From: Collybiopsis luxurians FD-317 M1
Lineage: Eukaryota > Basidiomycota > Agaricomycetes > Agaricales > Omphalotaceae
DNA: 64,000 nt
NCBI GenBank assembly: GCA_000827265.1
Contig: KN834772.1
Span: 62,001-126,000, forward strand
Direction: 5' to 3'
In this document: in pieces, positions 47,201-59,999 of the stretch
Layout: each line of letters opens with the position of its first letter
How positions within the stretch are numbered: the first letter of the stretch is position 1
Made by a program: the position numbers and the translations under genes
Notes under the pieces: model-generated
Seen by the model: the letters and a program-made list of their open reading frames with translations, nothing else
Databases searched by the model: none
What the model was told of the DNA's origin: nothing

Positions 47201-49352
47201 ATCGCGAGACGCAAAGAAGAAAGGAAAGGGACGTACAAAAACTGCGAAGCACTCGTCTGCAATCCGACAATAAAGTAGATCAAAATCCCAAATACGACAG
47301 AATTCAATAGCGTTATCGGAATGTCAACCAAAGTAAGCGCGACACTCTCGATGAACGGATGATACATCCCAGCCTGCTTTTGACGATGAATGATGGGACG
47401 TTGAGCGAAGAGCGAGGGGAGTTCGGCCATGGACGATAGAGCGCAAAAGAGGAGAGCGAAGAACAAAACACCTCCGCGAGAGAAATACGCCGATGTCGAG
47501 TCGGGAATCTGGACGAATACCGTTCCGACGATGATACCTTGGAAGATGAAGGAGAACAAGTTAAAGAATGTTGCTGTAGAGTTGCCGATGAGGATCTGAA
47601 CTCGACGACGCATGACTGCGCGAGCTTGCATGGGCAGCGAGATCAAGTATGGACTAAGACTAGATGAGAAACAACAAAGACAATACTAAACAACCAACAC
47701 TCACGATTTGGGATTCGTATGTTTCGCCTTCTCCACCAGCACACTGTGTCGGTACGACTTGGCCTTATCAGAAGTGCTCCCCAAAACAGACAACTTTTTA
47801 TAAATATCAATATCCTCCCTATTCGCAGCACCAAGCGAACTTTCGCTGAAGCATTTAGCAAACTCATCCGCCGTCCTCGGTCGGTTAGGCACAACCTCCC
47901 TGGGAATACGACCTAGCGGATCGGTAACAGCGACCAAAAAGTCTGGCGTAGTTTGCCTATTCGCAGGTTCGTATCCGAGGTCGATGAAGTACTGCTTGGC
48001 CTGATCCGCGGGACCAAAGTAGGCCATACGTCCTTCGTAGATAACGCAAACTTTGTCGAAGAGCTCGTAGAGAGACTCGGAAGCTTGGTAAATGGATACG
48101 ATGGTAGAGAGACGGTCAATGTCGGTCGCGATACGAAGTGCACGACCAAATTCGAGAGCAGTGGAAGAGTCGAGACCACGAGTCGAGCTAGAAACAAAGG
48201 TGATTTTCGTTGGTCAGATTTCTCTTGATAGATGCATACAAAGGCAAGGGCACTTACTTGTCCCAAGAGCCAAGACGCATCCTCGTAGCCAAAGCCTCAG
48301 CGATAGACACACGTTTCTTCTCACCTCCCGAAACACCGCGAATGGCGGCATCTCCGACGGGAGTTTTACGCGCGTGTTTGAGACCAAAGATCGTCATCAA
48401 AACTTCGGTCATGGCTGTAATATATTCCTCGCGAGTTTCGCCTGTACGAGCCTGCGGTGCACGAGTTCTCGCTGCGAACCGCAGCGTATCTTCGACGGTA
48501 AGGGAAGGGAAATGGACATCGTCTTCGGGACAATATTGGACATCTCCTCGCAAACTCTTTCGAATCTCCTGAGGAGAAAGAGAGTCGTAGTTCCTAGTTC
48601 CGCCTACGGAATAATATTCTTCCGTTTGGTTTGCGAGAGTTTTAAGGAGGGTGGAGCAACCTGAGCCCGGTCGACCCAAGACGACTTGATGAGTGAGATA
48701 CAGGGTTAGTGTACGACTCGAAATTGTGGCGAGGTAAAAAAAAAAACTCACGAAGCATCTCGCCGGGTCTAACGACTCCTTCGAATCCAGTGAGGATATT
48801 TCGTGTAGAGGGATGTCTGGCGCTCTGAATGTTGGAAATAAGATTGAAGGGGTTGAGGACAGAACCAAGGGTTTCTTGATAAGAAGCTCCAGATCCTAGA
48901 CCAACGACGCTCAGATCCTCAAAAACCACGCCCAACTCTCGAGTGGGAATATTAGCGCCTTCTTTCCTGTAAAGATGTTAGACCTTGCAATAGCAAGAAC
49001 TGATATTCCGATACACATACCTCCTCGTCATCTTCTTAAGAGCCTTCTCGAGATCAAAAGGGCCCTCGCCAGGGATGAGAGTGACATTGGAGTCCCGAGA
49101 ACTAGTCTCCGTTTGCTTGGTCCCATCTCGCTGACTTAACCTCGTCAATGTTCGCTGCAAGTCGCGTACACCTTCAGGATCAAAGTGGTCAACTGATACA
49201 CGAGAAACAGTGGATCCACGCCGTTGCCTAATTGGGCGAGAAGATATTGTTGGTGAAGACGTGGGTGCTGCCTTAGAGGGCTCTGGCTGTTCCATTGGAG
49301 TAGACTGTCCAGACTTTTCTTCTTGAATGTCCCTCAGGGCAGAGGAGTCCAT
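44227..49352 (-). CDS. PDR-type (ABCG) full-size ABC transporter
   Basis: Thirteen exons (49021-49352, 48752-48966, 48258-48684, 47705-48187, 47236-47653, 46978-47187, 46233-46924, 46060-46176, 45777-46007, 45200-45716, 44785-45149, 44374-44728, 44227-44316) join in phase to 1483 residues, the normal size for Pdr5/Cdr1 proteins. The order is NBD-TMD-NBD-TMD. NBD1 has the fungal-type Walker A with Cys for Lys (GRPGSGCST) and signature [16 protein letters not shown]2 has GESGAGKTT (about 885) and [20 protein letters not shown] then [15 protein letters not shown]. The second membrane half ends with a Cys-containing extracellular loop (SSCNFCS) and a final segment before SLKKRFGKK. Such transporters export hydrophobic toxins, drugs and lipids at the plasma membrane. 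The gene is intact. Confidence 0.94.
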
Positions 49353-50551
49353 GGTAGGAAGAGATTAAGATGAAACGTAAGTAAGTAGAAGAAAAGATGG
49401 ATGTTTCATGGAGGGGAGCAGAGTCTTTATATAATGATCTGAGCAACAGCAATGAGCATAATCGTCCACTCCGTAATTACTTTTTTTCCTCCGCCCGAGC
49501 TCCCGCCCTGATCTTATCGTGTTGTCATTCCCGTTTCCCGCATCTTCCGGAGTTTCTGTTTTGACCCTTATATTTTCGAATCTGGTGTCAAATTCAGCTA
49601 GATCGTGTCTTCAGGTATATACTGCAGAGATATCAAGTCTTCAGAGCGTATTCTTGAGCTAATCCAGAGATTTTACAGTGAAAGTTATGAGCAACGCGCA
49701 ACGTCACCGCTAGTCACACAGAGCCGCTTTTCCGGTGACCAAACTGAAATGACCAATGATGACAATTTACCGAACCAGCCGAATACATTTCATACAACTC
49801 TTGCGTGTATAGCAGCGTGTACCTGGCACATTTGCTGTATGTACATTGACTGTTCGGATTTAAACCAGATTGGTAACCATGCTGTGCAATCTAAGAGAGT
49901 TTGTGAGATGTTGTGGTTTCAGCCGGAAATTCCGACGCAACATCCAGGTACAGGTGGATGCTTGGCGCAGTGATGTTTTCGACCGTCGGACCACCCGGGT
50001 AGTACATCCAGCAATCATCGACTTTGGGGTTGTAAGATTTTGTGCGCTCTGAGGAGCTGAGGAGATCGATCCGTTTATAGGGATAGGGAGAGCAAAATGA
50101 TGCAGATTGGAGGTGCTTATGACGCAGATATGTAGGCCAAGTTAGTTAAAAATTAGGAGATGTGAGTGTCAGGATCGCATTCTTCCCTGCCTCGGTAGCG
50201 AGGCTTATTGAATAATACGTATCACTGTAAGCGCAGATTGGCGTTTAACATTTAGCGTTTGATTATGGTTATTTTCCATACTCCCAGTCAACCTCCGGTA
50301 TTCAACTCGAACGCTTCCGAAATGAAAGTGCTCTGAATCAGGCTCACACTGAGTCTTACCGTCCGTCCGTCTAGACTCGCTAAAGGAGTAGTAACTCCTC
50401 AACAATCGAAGGCAATGCTCTTTCGAGAGACTCGCCCCTATGAACCTCCCATGCCTATAAAAAGCCCTCTTCCTTACTCGAAAAATCCCAATTTAAACTT
50501 CATCGTACACTCCCAGCATATAACTTGCACTCGTACCATTCGCGACTCACA
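49353..50551. other. Intergenic upstream region of the ABC transporter and of a small gene
   Basis: No gene recognised. The 122-codon frame at 49605-49973 starts at a non-ATG codon and has no motif. Confidence 0.5.
50456..50463 (+). promoter_or_regulatory. TATA box of small hypothetical gene
   Basis: TATAAAAA lies 89 bases upstream of the ATG at 50552, a typical fungal spacing. Confidence 0.45.
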
Positions 50552-50941
50552 ATGTCTATCATCAATATTTTTATTCCCTCATCATCGTCGACCACTTCGA
50601 TGTCTGATATCCAAATCAACTCATCATCCACCCTCCCGCTCTCCTTCCCATATTTATCCACCATCCGTGTACCTCCTCCCCTCGAGCTACCGGAGGTCCC
50701 ATTGAGAGAGCGTCGTGGATTTTCCGAATTCATTACTATCATCCCCCGGCCAGAACTTCCCATGGAATCTATGCCGATGCCCGCTAGAGGTCAGCTCGAA
50801 CCTAGAACCGGAGCTTTACCTCGCAGAAGACGTGTTTCCACTGCGAAGCCCGTTGTTATCCAAACTATCATTGAGTCGAAAGATTTCGACTTTACATGTC
50901 CTTTCGAGGACTCGTCTGATGACGATGGAAACTCATTATAA
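50552..50941 (+). CDS. Small hypothetical protein, 129 residues, single exon
   Basis: The open frame from the ATG at 50552 to the TAA at 50939 has a convincing core promoter upstream. The N-terminus is Ser/Thr-rich (IPSSSSTTSMSD), the middle Pro-rich with PRPELPMESMPMPARG and a basic RRRR, and the C-terminus acidic (DFTCPFEDSSDDDGNSL). There are no domains and no membrane segments. It reads like an intrinsically disordered, lineage-specific protein; function unknown. Confidence 0.5.
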   Translation: MSIINIFIPSSSSTTSMSDIQINSSSTLPLSFPYLSTIRVPPPLELPEVPLRERRGFSEFITIIPRPELPMESMPMPARGQLEPRTGALPRRRRVSTAKPVVIQTIIESKDFDFTCPFEDSSDDDGNSL

Positions 50942-50952
50942 ACGAGTGTAAA

Positions 50953-52889
50953 TTGAGCCATCTTTTCATGGTTCGCTGCGGCGATTTCGAAATAGGAGGT
51001 AAGTTTCGACGTGTCCTTTTTCTCAGAAAAGAGATTGATCCAACGGATTTTTGTTCAGTCGCCGATATTCTTATCATGCCCTCGACAAGCAGGGATGTCT
51101 GGCCGTGTGATAGCATGGCAGGATCAGAAGCTAATCACACTCTGGGGAGGGAGGTTAATTACTTGATCCTCAAAAGCTTGTCAAAATATGCGGCCCGGTG
51201 GGGAATGCCAACACAGCACCCAGATTATCCCAAGCCACGAAACGAGTTCTTTCAGCCGGCTTCCCTACTTCAAGAGGCGTGGTCGGTTCATTGGGGAGCG
51301 CCGCTTCAAGAAAGTCAAAATGGCAAGGTGATAACAGTTCACCCAGAGCCTTTTCAAGAGACCGGCTCTCTATGTGATGAATGATTATGCGAGGATCCTG
51401 GGACGAATAACCACTGCAATGGCCAGGAGAGCGGAAGGGTGTTTTCTGCTGGGCAATCCAGGCATTGGTACGTCACTTTCCTCTCCTGTTTGCATCGAAT
51501 TGCACTTAGGTTTTTCTTAGGAAAGTCCACCTCCTTATCTATTGGCTTGTCATTCGTCTCTCCCAGCGCCTCCCAACGTTTTATCATAAGGGGGTAATCT
51601 ATTATTTCGACGAAACCGGAGCGTACAGAGTAATTGGCTCCGAGGATGTTGAAGCATTCGGGGGACTTGTTGCAGCACCTGTGCTCATTGACTCGGACGT
51701 CAACCCGGTTCCTACCAGGTTCTGGCAGACTCACCATACTTTCCCTGTCTTGGCACGCTCTCCGGAGTCAAACGGATACCGCGATCTCGGAAAGCAATAC
51801 TGGGTGACAGAAACGATTATTGCCAAAATACCGACTTTCCAAGAAGCAATGGAGGTGTCAGTATCCCGCTGTACTATTTTTCTGTTCAGCTGAACCAAGA
51901 GCAGGTGGCGATGTCAGCTACCTGAGATCACTTTCGACGACGAGCTTAGCGACAGGGCAGAAGAACTCTGGGACGATTTTGGCCCTAACCTTCGCATTGC
52001 AGGTACTTTCCTCTGGAAGGAAACGGACGGCGAGTATATCCGCACTTATGTGTCGGATTTGAAGTCCTACCTGGAGACCTTGGATTCCAAAACGTTGACG
52101 CAGATTCTCACGAAGCCTCACCTCAGCAGCGCTATCTCCCATAGATTAGTTCGATCATACGCCGAAACTCCCTCTTCGACGACCATGAAACACCGTATTC
52201 ATTCTCGTGCAATAATCCGGCTACTCCTTAAGGCGTCTTAAGAAAGAAGCTTGGAGGAACGTCAGATGTTTTTTCGATTGTTCCATCTCGCTCCGGCTTT
52301 AGCTCCTTCTCTCGGTCAGCTTTTCGAAATTATGGCTATTGAACGGCTGGCCGGCGATTTCACTCGTACTCTGAAGCTGCTAGAGAAGGATGAATCCCAA
52401 AAGCTGGCATCTAGGCGCCTGGAGGCCCCACAACTCCTCGTTCATTACTTCGACAACAAGATCGACTGTAGTGCTACCGTGAAGGGTGGCGTTTTTTTAC
52501 GTTCCGGAACAGAGTAACAATTCAGCTTGGGATGCCTTTTTCTTTATTGACAAAATTGCTTATGGTTGCCAGTTCACAATTAACAAAAGACATCGGTTGA
52601 AACGGGATGGTTTGCTAGAGCTACAGCGACGCTGCAGGGAGGCCAAGGTGGAGACGGTCATCTTGATTATAGTGACGCCGAAAGACATCACTTACACGCT
52701 TCCTGCCGACTTGGACCCTCCAAGGGAGCGGCCCTTGTTTTCATTCTACCAGCTTGAAGTGGATTTGGGCCCTCGACTCCGTATGTTTTAAATGACCCCT
52801 CTCCCCAGCCTAACGTTAATATTCTTTCTTTATTAGAAGATACATTCCTCAGCCTTTTCAACTCTGAACCCAATGAGGACACTTTGTAG
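50953..52889 (+). pseudogene. Broken RHS/Crinkler-type P-loop NTPase-nuclease gene
   Basis: The order of parts matches the gene at 26346-28444. An N-terminal region (LQEAWSVHWGAPLQESQNG) is followed by Walker A GNPGIGKST split by an intron at 51468-51520, exactly where the other gene has one. Next come RLSQRLPTFYHKGVIYYFDE, GPNLRIAGTFLW, and a nuclease-like core (WDAFFFIDKIAYGCQFTINK, then VETVILIIVTPKDI). A last exon after a 55-nt intron ends at the TAG at 52887. The frame is broken near 51355, directly after Walker A (about 51530), and at a T7 run (about 52490), with an additional stop near 52239. The homopolymer break could be a sequencing error; the others look real. Confidence 0.75.
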
Positions 52890-53744
52890 GGAGGTTGTAT
52901 CTATGATTGAACACGAAGTCTTCCATTTAAACTTTGTTCTCTGGCTGTCGCTAAGCACGACATATCTTCCATTCCTCTCTCGAATGTTACTTTACAAATA
53001 AAATTTCGATTCACTTTACCTCTACTTATACTTAATGACATTCTCAATGAGTTGGTCATAATTGAGTCACAGAATGCATTTCGTTAACTGATCTGCTGCC
53101 AGCGGGCGGACTTGTTGGCCGAGTATTCGGAGCCGCTGGATATGTTTTTATGTACAGCAATGAGATATATACAGTCTGTCCTGAGTATGAATACAAAGTT
53201 TGGAAGGCAATACATTAATTGGAAAAGCTGAATTGAGCCTGCGACGTAGTTATGGTACGAGACTTGGGGCGCCCCCAGGGACCCCCCAGAGTGCAAGGAA
53301 TTGTGGCATTGGCCTCAGCTCCCCTGGAATCTTGGTCCACCTAGACAGCCCCAAGCTACTTGGGATTTGGGCAATCCCTAGCTGGCCTGGGCAATAGGTA
53401 GATTTTGTGATGAAGGAATAGCAGCAGCAACACAGCTCCAAGCTACGACGTGTTAGTCGGCAACTTGAGGAATTTAAAAACGTACGATGAAACATAAGCC
53501 ATATCAATGAGCTATCCAAAAAAGAACTTTCTGAGGAAGTGGCAGTTCAAGCTATAAACGCGTCTACAGTAATTTAGACGCGTTCAAACCTTTTCAGGAA
53601 TTGAGCACGTGATCCTGTCTAACATGCCTTTTACAGCAATTTTACAATGGCGTTGCATCTTCAAGTTGAACCTTAACTTGAGCGCCGACATCTAGGACCT
53701 CGTTGTCCAGTTCGTCACTCATACATCCTCCAATCACTTCCACA
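52890..53744. other. Intergenic stretch with a locally GC-rich, CCT/AGG-rich patch
   Basis: Bases 53265-53395 are unusually rich in CCTAG/CCTGG-type strings and unlike their AT-rich surroundings. I see no gene. The open frame 53200-53397 runs through this patch and is likely compositional. Confidence 0.45.
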
Positions 53745-55353
53745 ATGCGTTTTCAGGTTTCTGATAATGCACCAATTCAAGAGGTGCCTTGTACCGTGTT
53801 TAAAATGGGCGAGAAACGAAAGCTAATGGCTACACCAGACGATTATTCCGTGGGTATTGATTTTGATTTGTCTGTGAAAAAGTTCTTGATATGCAGCGAA
53901 GGACCTGGTGCGCGTTGTGAAGCGCAGATTCAACCTTCCCGAATCTTGTACACCGACTTTCCAGTCGCATTTTGTAGTTGAGGGTGACCGTAATTCTTTT
54001 GAGATCGAAGAATCGGCGTATTCTGCGATAGCGCAACATATAAACGAAATCGAAGTAATCGTGGATGAGGCGGGTTTGTGTGGTGTCGGCAATGAGACGG
54101 AAACTTCAACATCTGCGAACGACGTCAAAGGAAAAAGAAAGGCGAAGGACATTCCAACACCCTCTCCTTCATTGTCTTTACAAAGTGAAAACGCCGAATC
54201 AGGGAGTTCTTTCCAGCCAAACGTGGACAAAGAACCTCCGCCCAAAGCCCAAGCCTCTCAGACACTCTCTCCTTCATCACCTTCTGCTTCTATCATCGAC
54301 CGCAAACCCAATACCAATCATGTACCTGCTCCCTCAGCTGGTCCTAGCTTTCCCAGTCAATCCATGGACCCTCATGACTTGTTCAACGAGGGGGTTTCCG
54401 TGGAGTATGCTTCACCGAAGAAGAAGAATGTTGTAAGCTCGAAGGTGAAGGAAGAGAGACCGAAACCGAAAGCACCGCAACAGAATGTCTTTGACGTCGA
54501 TGTGGATGGAAACGCGCTTCGTTCGTTACAGTCCTCGCCTTCCAAGTCAAAATCCAAGTCAACAGCTCTTCCGACAAGCAACTCCAGGGATTGGGAAGAA
54601 TCAAGTGTGGATGCGAGGGACAGGGAAGAAGACGTATTCGCTAGTGGTAAGTGTCAGGAATGTTTATCGCAAAGCAATTGATTTGATTTTCTTCGTAGGT
54701 TCAAAAACAGCCAAAATGGCTAACAAACGTGTTGACGAGGAAGGGCCGGCCACTGTTAAAAAGGAAAAGGTTAAACCTTCGCAGGAAACTGCATCCGCTA
54801 GCTCGTCTCGCTCCAGTAAGTCGGCTTTAGCTTTCGAAATCCCCATACACGGCACCACTAATTTCCATCCAGATCTTCTTGACAGACTTGACGCTGCGGC
54901 AAATGAAATTCCTGCTCCTAGCTTAATTTTGACCCAGGACCCTTACGATGGTGGCGCCAGTCAGTCGCAGACTCAACCGTCTGACTATGATCCCCGCTTC
55001 CGGGTGACTATCTATGGACCTGGAGAGGACGAAAAAGCCGAGTTTATGACGAGGAAGAAACATACGATCAAGAAAGTACTCGCTGGGGCTTGCAAGAGTT
55101 TTGGGATCGATCCTACTCGGTAAGTCACCTTCTCCTAATGTATGGCGTTCATTAATACTCGGTTCGATTTTCAAGTGCCAAGCTTCAGCAAATTGTCGTG
55201 GTTCCCGATGAAGTTACCGAGGAGCTGGTGTCACACTTTTACGATTGCGATAACTCGGAAACCGTTGGTAAGGCTGGGATCGAGAGCAACAGTAACCTGA
55301 GGGTTGTTTTGGAAGGGGATGGTCTTGAAGAGGAGGAGAACGGGTGGGACTAG
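53745..55353 (+). CDS. Hypothetical Ser/Pro-rich protein with possible ubiquitin-like C-terminal domain
   Basis: Exons 53745-53853, 53897-54646, 54699-55119 and 55176-55353 join in phase (43-, 52- and 56-nt introns) to 485 residues. The first 100 residues form a compact mixed segment (VAKDLVRVVKRRFNLPESC). The middle is low-complexity, rich in Ser, Pro and Lys, including SPSKSKSKS. The end (RFRVTIYGPGEDEKAEFMTR, then HTIKKVLAGACKSFGI and LRVVLEGDGLEEEENGWD) has the strand-strand-helix-strand pattern of ubiquitin or SUMO-like domains such as those of Rad60/Esc2; that match is tentative. It is probably nuclear. Function unassigned. Confidence 0.7.
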
Positions 55354-56211
55354 TTTCTTGGATGCTGGTTGGACAACATCACCTATGCGGCATACACTTA
55401 TCCTGCATCTATTCTAGGACCCTATGACTCGCGCAGACGCACATATCTATAGCCAAAGTCAGGCCTTGTACGAATATCATCTCTACGGTACATATCAAGA
55501 AATGTTGCTTAAACAAAGTGTTGTTCCCTCTATATGAAATTTGGTCCTCTCTGGTAACACCGACACTCCCGCGTGCTGTGTACGTCTCCACCATTCGGCG
55601 GACAACACCTACAGCTCATATTGGTGCATATGTACATATGCCGCTTTGACACTGAGGGGTGGAAGAATTTTGCTGTGGAATCGGACAATGAGAGGCGCAG
55701 AGCCAGTCATCGTCCCGCCTATGTCAAGCATTTTATACAGGTGACTTCCATACTAGGCGACCTGAGTCAAAGAAGCCTTTATGTTTTTTCGTTATGATCA
55801 TCATACGATATAATTCACTTGCACTGAATTCTTTCCCGTATGTACAGGAGTCAATTCTCGACATCACTCAAGTCAGCCTCTATGTCCGGCGCCCATTCAC
55901 CGCTCTCCCCCGCCCGAGTACAATAAAAGCTGCAAGTTCCATTGTTCAGGACCTACCGCCAGTCTACAACGTTCGAGCAGGTTCGCGACGCGGCGTTCAC
56001 GGTTGCCGTTTAGTCACGTGAATTCTCGTGGGAGTTTGGCGCGTCTGTTTACTGTTGACCTGAACCTCCATCCCCAAAGATCTTCTATGCTTCCCCATTG
56101 CTGATTTCCACCATAATATTTCCTATTAAACCCTGAAAACTACTCAACAACCTTCATATTTTTCAACTTCATTATCTAACCCAGCTTAAACGATCTCGAC
56201 ACGCAGCCACA
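55354..56211. other. Intergenic region upstream of Cdh1
   Basis: No gene is seen. The last 110 bases contain a pyrimidine-rich leader typical of a fungal transcription start. Confidence 0.5.
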
Positions 56212-58084
56212 ATGTCTGGGCTGAAAAACTCGCCTTTCGGTAAACGTCTGCGCGCTTCACAGCTAGAAACCGACGAGGACACGCCTCGAAGGAATCGCCC
56301 ACGAATCAATCCAATTTTTGGCGTGTCTCCGGCGACTTCTTCGACGCCCTCGTTAGATTCAAGGCCGACAACGAGCAGCGACAGCAGTAACGGGCCGGAT
56401 TCACCTATTGATCTCCCGAGAGTTGCCCGAGACTATGGAGACCGATTTGTGCCTTCGAGAGATGCAGGAGATATGCGGACATCTTATCACCTTCTGGAAC
56501 AAGAACCTGCTACGCCTTCCAAGAAGAACAGAATCATTCCCTCGGAATCTGACGCGTTGAAAGGTGCGTTTCTTGTGAGCAGTCCAAGAAAAGTCTACTA
56601 ACTGCCTTGTAGAACAAGCCAATGCTCTTTTCTCTTCCATATTACACACAGAAGTCACCCCCCCTTCTCCCCATCGGCCATCTTCGCCTACTCGCCAACC
56701 CATTGCTTCTACTTCTACTGCTCCCCCTTCTACTCCCACTCGGCGTCGTTTATTCGCTTACAGTTCGCCTTCCCATTCCAATCCCGGTACACCCTCTCGA
56801 CGGCTTGACACGCCGACCGACGAAGCCTATTCAATGAGCCCAGTCCGAGCCCAGAGTCGCCAATTACTCGAAAGTCCTCGCCGACAATTACGGAGCGTTT
56901 GCAAGACGCCTTACCGGGTTCTGGACGCACCGGAACTTGCAGAAGATTTTTATCTCAATCTGGTGGACTGGTCAAGCACCAATGTATTGGGAGTGGGGCT
57001 GGGATCATGTGTATATCTGTGGATGGCGCACAACGCTGCTGTCTCGAAACTCTGTGATCTTACAGACTCTCGAGACACTATCAGCTCGGTTTCATGGGTG
57101 CAGAAGGTGTGTTTACTCTCGACACATGAATGACGCAACACTCATATTTTTCTTAGGGCTCCACTCTCGCCGTTGGGACCCTTTCAGGGACGTTGCATGT
57201 ATACGACGCCTCGACGCTCCAACGCTTACGATCATATCCACAAGCTCATAGTCAGCGAATCGGTGCCATCGCATGGAATTCTCATATTCTTTCCTCTGGT
57301 TCTCGGGACCGGATGGTTCATCACCGAGATGTTCGCGATTCTGATACTCGTCCGTTCAAGCGATGTCAAGGTCACAAGCAGGAAGTTTGTGGTCTCAAAT
57401 GGAGCGGCGATGGAGGCGCATCGTCTGCAAATCTTGCTAGCGGGGGTAACGACAACAAGGTGTGCATATGGGATTTGCGAGGATCGAAGCGTGCGGCGGC
57501 TGGGTTACCGAATGCTGGTCGACCAGTACCGGGAATGTCTCATGTAGATGATGTGGGTTCGGGTGATATACCGCTATGGAAGTTTCATGAGCATACTGCG
57601 GCTGTCAAGGCGTTGGCTTGGGACCCACATATTTCGGGAGTTCTTGCTACAGGAGGCGGGACACAGGACAAACATATCCGGTTCTGGAATACGGGATTAG
57701 GTACCATGCTTAATGAGCTAGACACGGGTAGTCAGGTACGTTGCGGGATCCAGAAATTTGCTTCGTTCCTAAATCGTTTCATTGTCCCAGGTTTGCAACC
57801 TTATTTGGTCTTTAACATCGCATGAACTGGTCTCAACGCATGGTTTCTCGTCAACTACTGCTCAAAACCAAATATGTATATGGAAATACCCGACTCTGAA
57901 CATGGTCGCTTCGCTAACGGGACACACCAACCGAGTGCTATACCTGGCTATGAGCCCCGACGGCGAGACCATTGTCACCGGTGCCGGGGACGAGACTCTA
58001 CGCTTCTGGAATGCGTTCCCCAAGAAGGAATCGAACGAGAGAGAGCGAGACAGTCGGTTGGATTATGGCAAGTTAATCCGGTGA
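56212..58084 (+). CDS. CDH1: APC/C activator Cdh1 (Fizzy-related WD40 protein)
   Basis: Four exons (56212-56563, 56613-57106, 57157-57735, 57791-58084) join in phase to 572 residues. The C-box GDRFVPSR lies at about residues 75-82, followed by [16 protein letters not shown]. The region [20 protein letters not shown] then [20 protein letters not shown] is diagnostic of Cdc20/Cdh1 WD40 propellers. Seven blades follow, including [15 protein letters not shown] and [15 protein letters not shown]. The protein ends in LIR, the C-terminal Ile-Arg tail that docks on the APC/C. The DRF form of the C-box, without the KILxxxP element, favours Cdh1 over Cdc20. It targets mitotic cyclins for ubiquitination in late mitosis and G1. 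The gene is intact. Confidence 0.93.
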
Positions 58085-59229
58085 TCGTCTATGGTTTCTC
58101 AGGTATGTGTTTTCTCGCTCGTAATAGTTTGACTATTCACAATTTCTTCGCAGCTTATCGTCTCCACGTATGCCTCTTAATATGATCCTGCTCCATTTAG
58201 TCTTTTGTATCGCATATTCTCAATCCATATAACTCTTTGCATCGTCTCTGCATCTCTTCCTTCGATCCCCTTCCTCGCGGCATCTCTCTCCCCTCACATA
58301 CATTCTAGCCTGCATGCATCAACTTACGACCCCCATGCTCTTCGCTTCTCTCCACATCCCTCAATCCCATGCAAAAATGATCATAGCATCTCCATCCATA
58401 CTTATTACGACCACCCCGTTCCACAATGCATAGATACTACCCAACTCTCGTGATCTCTTTATTCTCCCCTGGCTTTATGTATCCTAATCTTACGTCTATC
58501 ATGTTTCAGTATCCACCCCAAAGCTACACACTCTTCCTCCTCCCATAACTCCTGCTAGCGGTGGGTTTGTGTTGTATATTTTTTGTACGTATGCACCGCC
58601 TGCCCCGCTTGCCTCGCCTCGTCTCGGGTATCTAATTTTTTTTTTTCGGTCCATCGCAACGGACGTTTTTCTCTCTTCCCCAATTGCTTCGTTTTTGTCT
58701 TTTTTTTATTGGCTTGTACAGGTTTACTTTCACTTACTCTCTACTCTAAAGTATATATCTGACCGTCGATTTGTGAAAATTACTGGCTTTGTTCTCTTAC
58801 TGTTGTGGGTTACTATGGTATTTGCTGCTTATCTTGTCGAGAGTTGTCGACCTGGTTGCTGCAGGTGCAGTTTAACAATGGTAATTCGTCTTCTTCGATC
58901 CTTTATGCTCGTGACATTTGGCAATGGTCTCAGGTCTGTTTTCCCTTTAGTCTGCGCTGGTCTGTTCGCTTGATCTTGGACTCTTATTTGGACTGTGAAC
59001 TGATTTTTTTCGACCGCGTATGTATTTGAATTTTGGCCAGAATGTATCAATGTACAAGTATATCTCGAATGCAAACCCTTCATAAAAGAATGTTATAAGG
59101 TACAGAACTTGCAACTTCAGAACATTCAGACCAAAGAATATTTATAAAATAAACATTATACACTTCTGAATTCATTATGCCGTGTGGAATGTACAATTCA
59201 AGTATCAACTACTGAGTACTGAGTACCTA
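58085..59229. other. 3' flank of Cdh1 and intergenic DNA
   Basis: Long pyrimidine-rich segments (for example 58620-58700) occur. The frame 58569-58973 is hydrophobic only because of T richness, and I do not call it. Confidence 0.5.
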
Positions 59230-59370
59230 GCTACCCGAAGGCAGACAAAAATCCCAAAATTATAGGAATCCCTTTCACTCATTATTGCTTAAGCCCGCTA
59301 ACTGTCAACAAACAGCGTCGCTAAAAAGCACAAGCAAAAAGAGCAAAGAAGAGACCCCAAAAAGAGGAAT

Positions 59371-59559
59371 CCCCCGACGACACAAGCCTGTACTGCAATA
59401 GCAAGGTCATCACGTCCCTCGTGTTGCAAGCAGAGCACAAAGGAGCAAGGGCGGCAAAAATTAGATAACCAAATACGGAGGGCGGTGCCCTCGTAATAGT
59501 GGTTAAACTATTAAGAACAGATACTACACTTGATCTAAGCCAAAAGGCCAGAGTGGTAA
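59371..59559 (-). ncRNA. U2: U2 spliceosomal snRNA, copy 2
   Basis: On the minus strand the whole U2 sequence of 34597-34785 recurs; over the 5' domain, stems IIa and IIb and the Sm site I see no difference. Its TATA element is at 59584-59591. Both copies therefore look functional. Confidence 0.94.
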
Positions 59560-59583
59560 AGAATCAGAAATGTTGGGGAGGGG

Positions 59584-59591
59584 TTTATATA
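59584..59591 (-). promoter_or_regulatory. TATA box of U2 snRNA gene 2
   Basis: On the minus strand TATATAAA lies about 25-30 bases upstream of the U2 start, as in copy 1. Confidence 0.65.
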
Positions 59592-59999
59592 GGTTCTCTA
59601 CGAAACGCACGGACCACGTTTAGGGCAGGTTTAATTTAACGGTTGAATCTTTTTGATGTAGGTCGTACGTGGCACAAGCTATCAAGGGGAAATGACAAAC
59701 AATGAGCTTCTTTAATGAAGTACACAGGGCTGGTTCACAGAACCCATCCTTCTGGTCTTGAGGTTTATGTACGTTCGAAAAGGACATAGCGAGCCTAGCG
59801 TTAGCTATGATCATTCGACCTCGTATTCGCAACCTTTATTTCAGTAACTTTGCACCAAGATTACACGATATTTACGCATTTATTGTACATCGGAGAAAGA
59901 TACAGCTAGGAATTATTCGCGATGTTCTCAACGTATCACGTTCTTCCAAACGAAAAAAAAAAGAAAAAGAAAACAATGTAGCCACTGAAAACTCAAGGC

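Noticed and set aside
49605..49973. 122-codon plus-strand frame upstream of the ABC transporter
   Set aside because: It begins at a non-ATG codon, has no motif and lies in the promoter region.
53200..53397. 65-codon frame in the CCT/AGG-rich patch
   Set aside because: Compositional; no motif and no partner exon.
58569..58973. Hydrophobic 134-codon frame after Cdh1
   Set aside because: It arises from T-rich 3' flank; no homology pattern and a poor start context.
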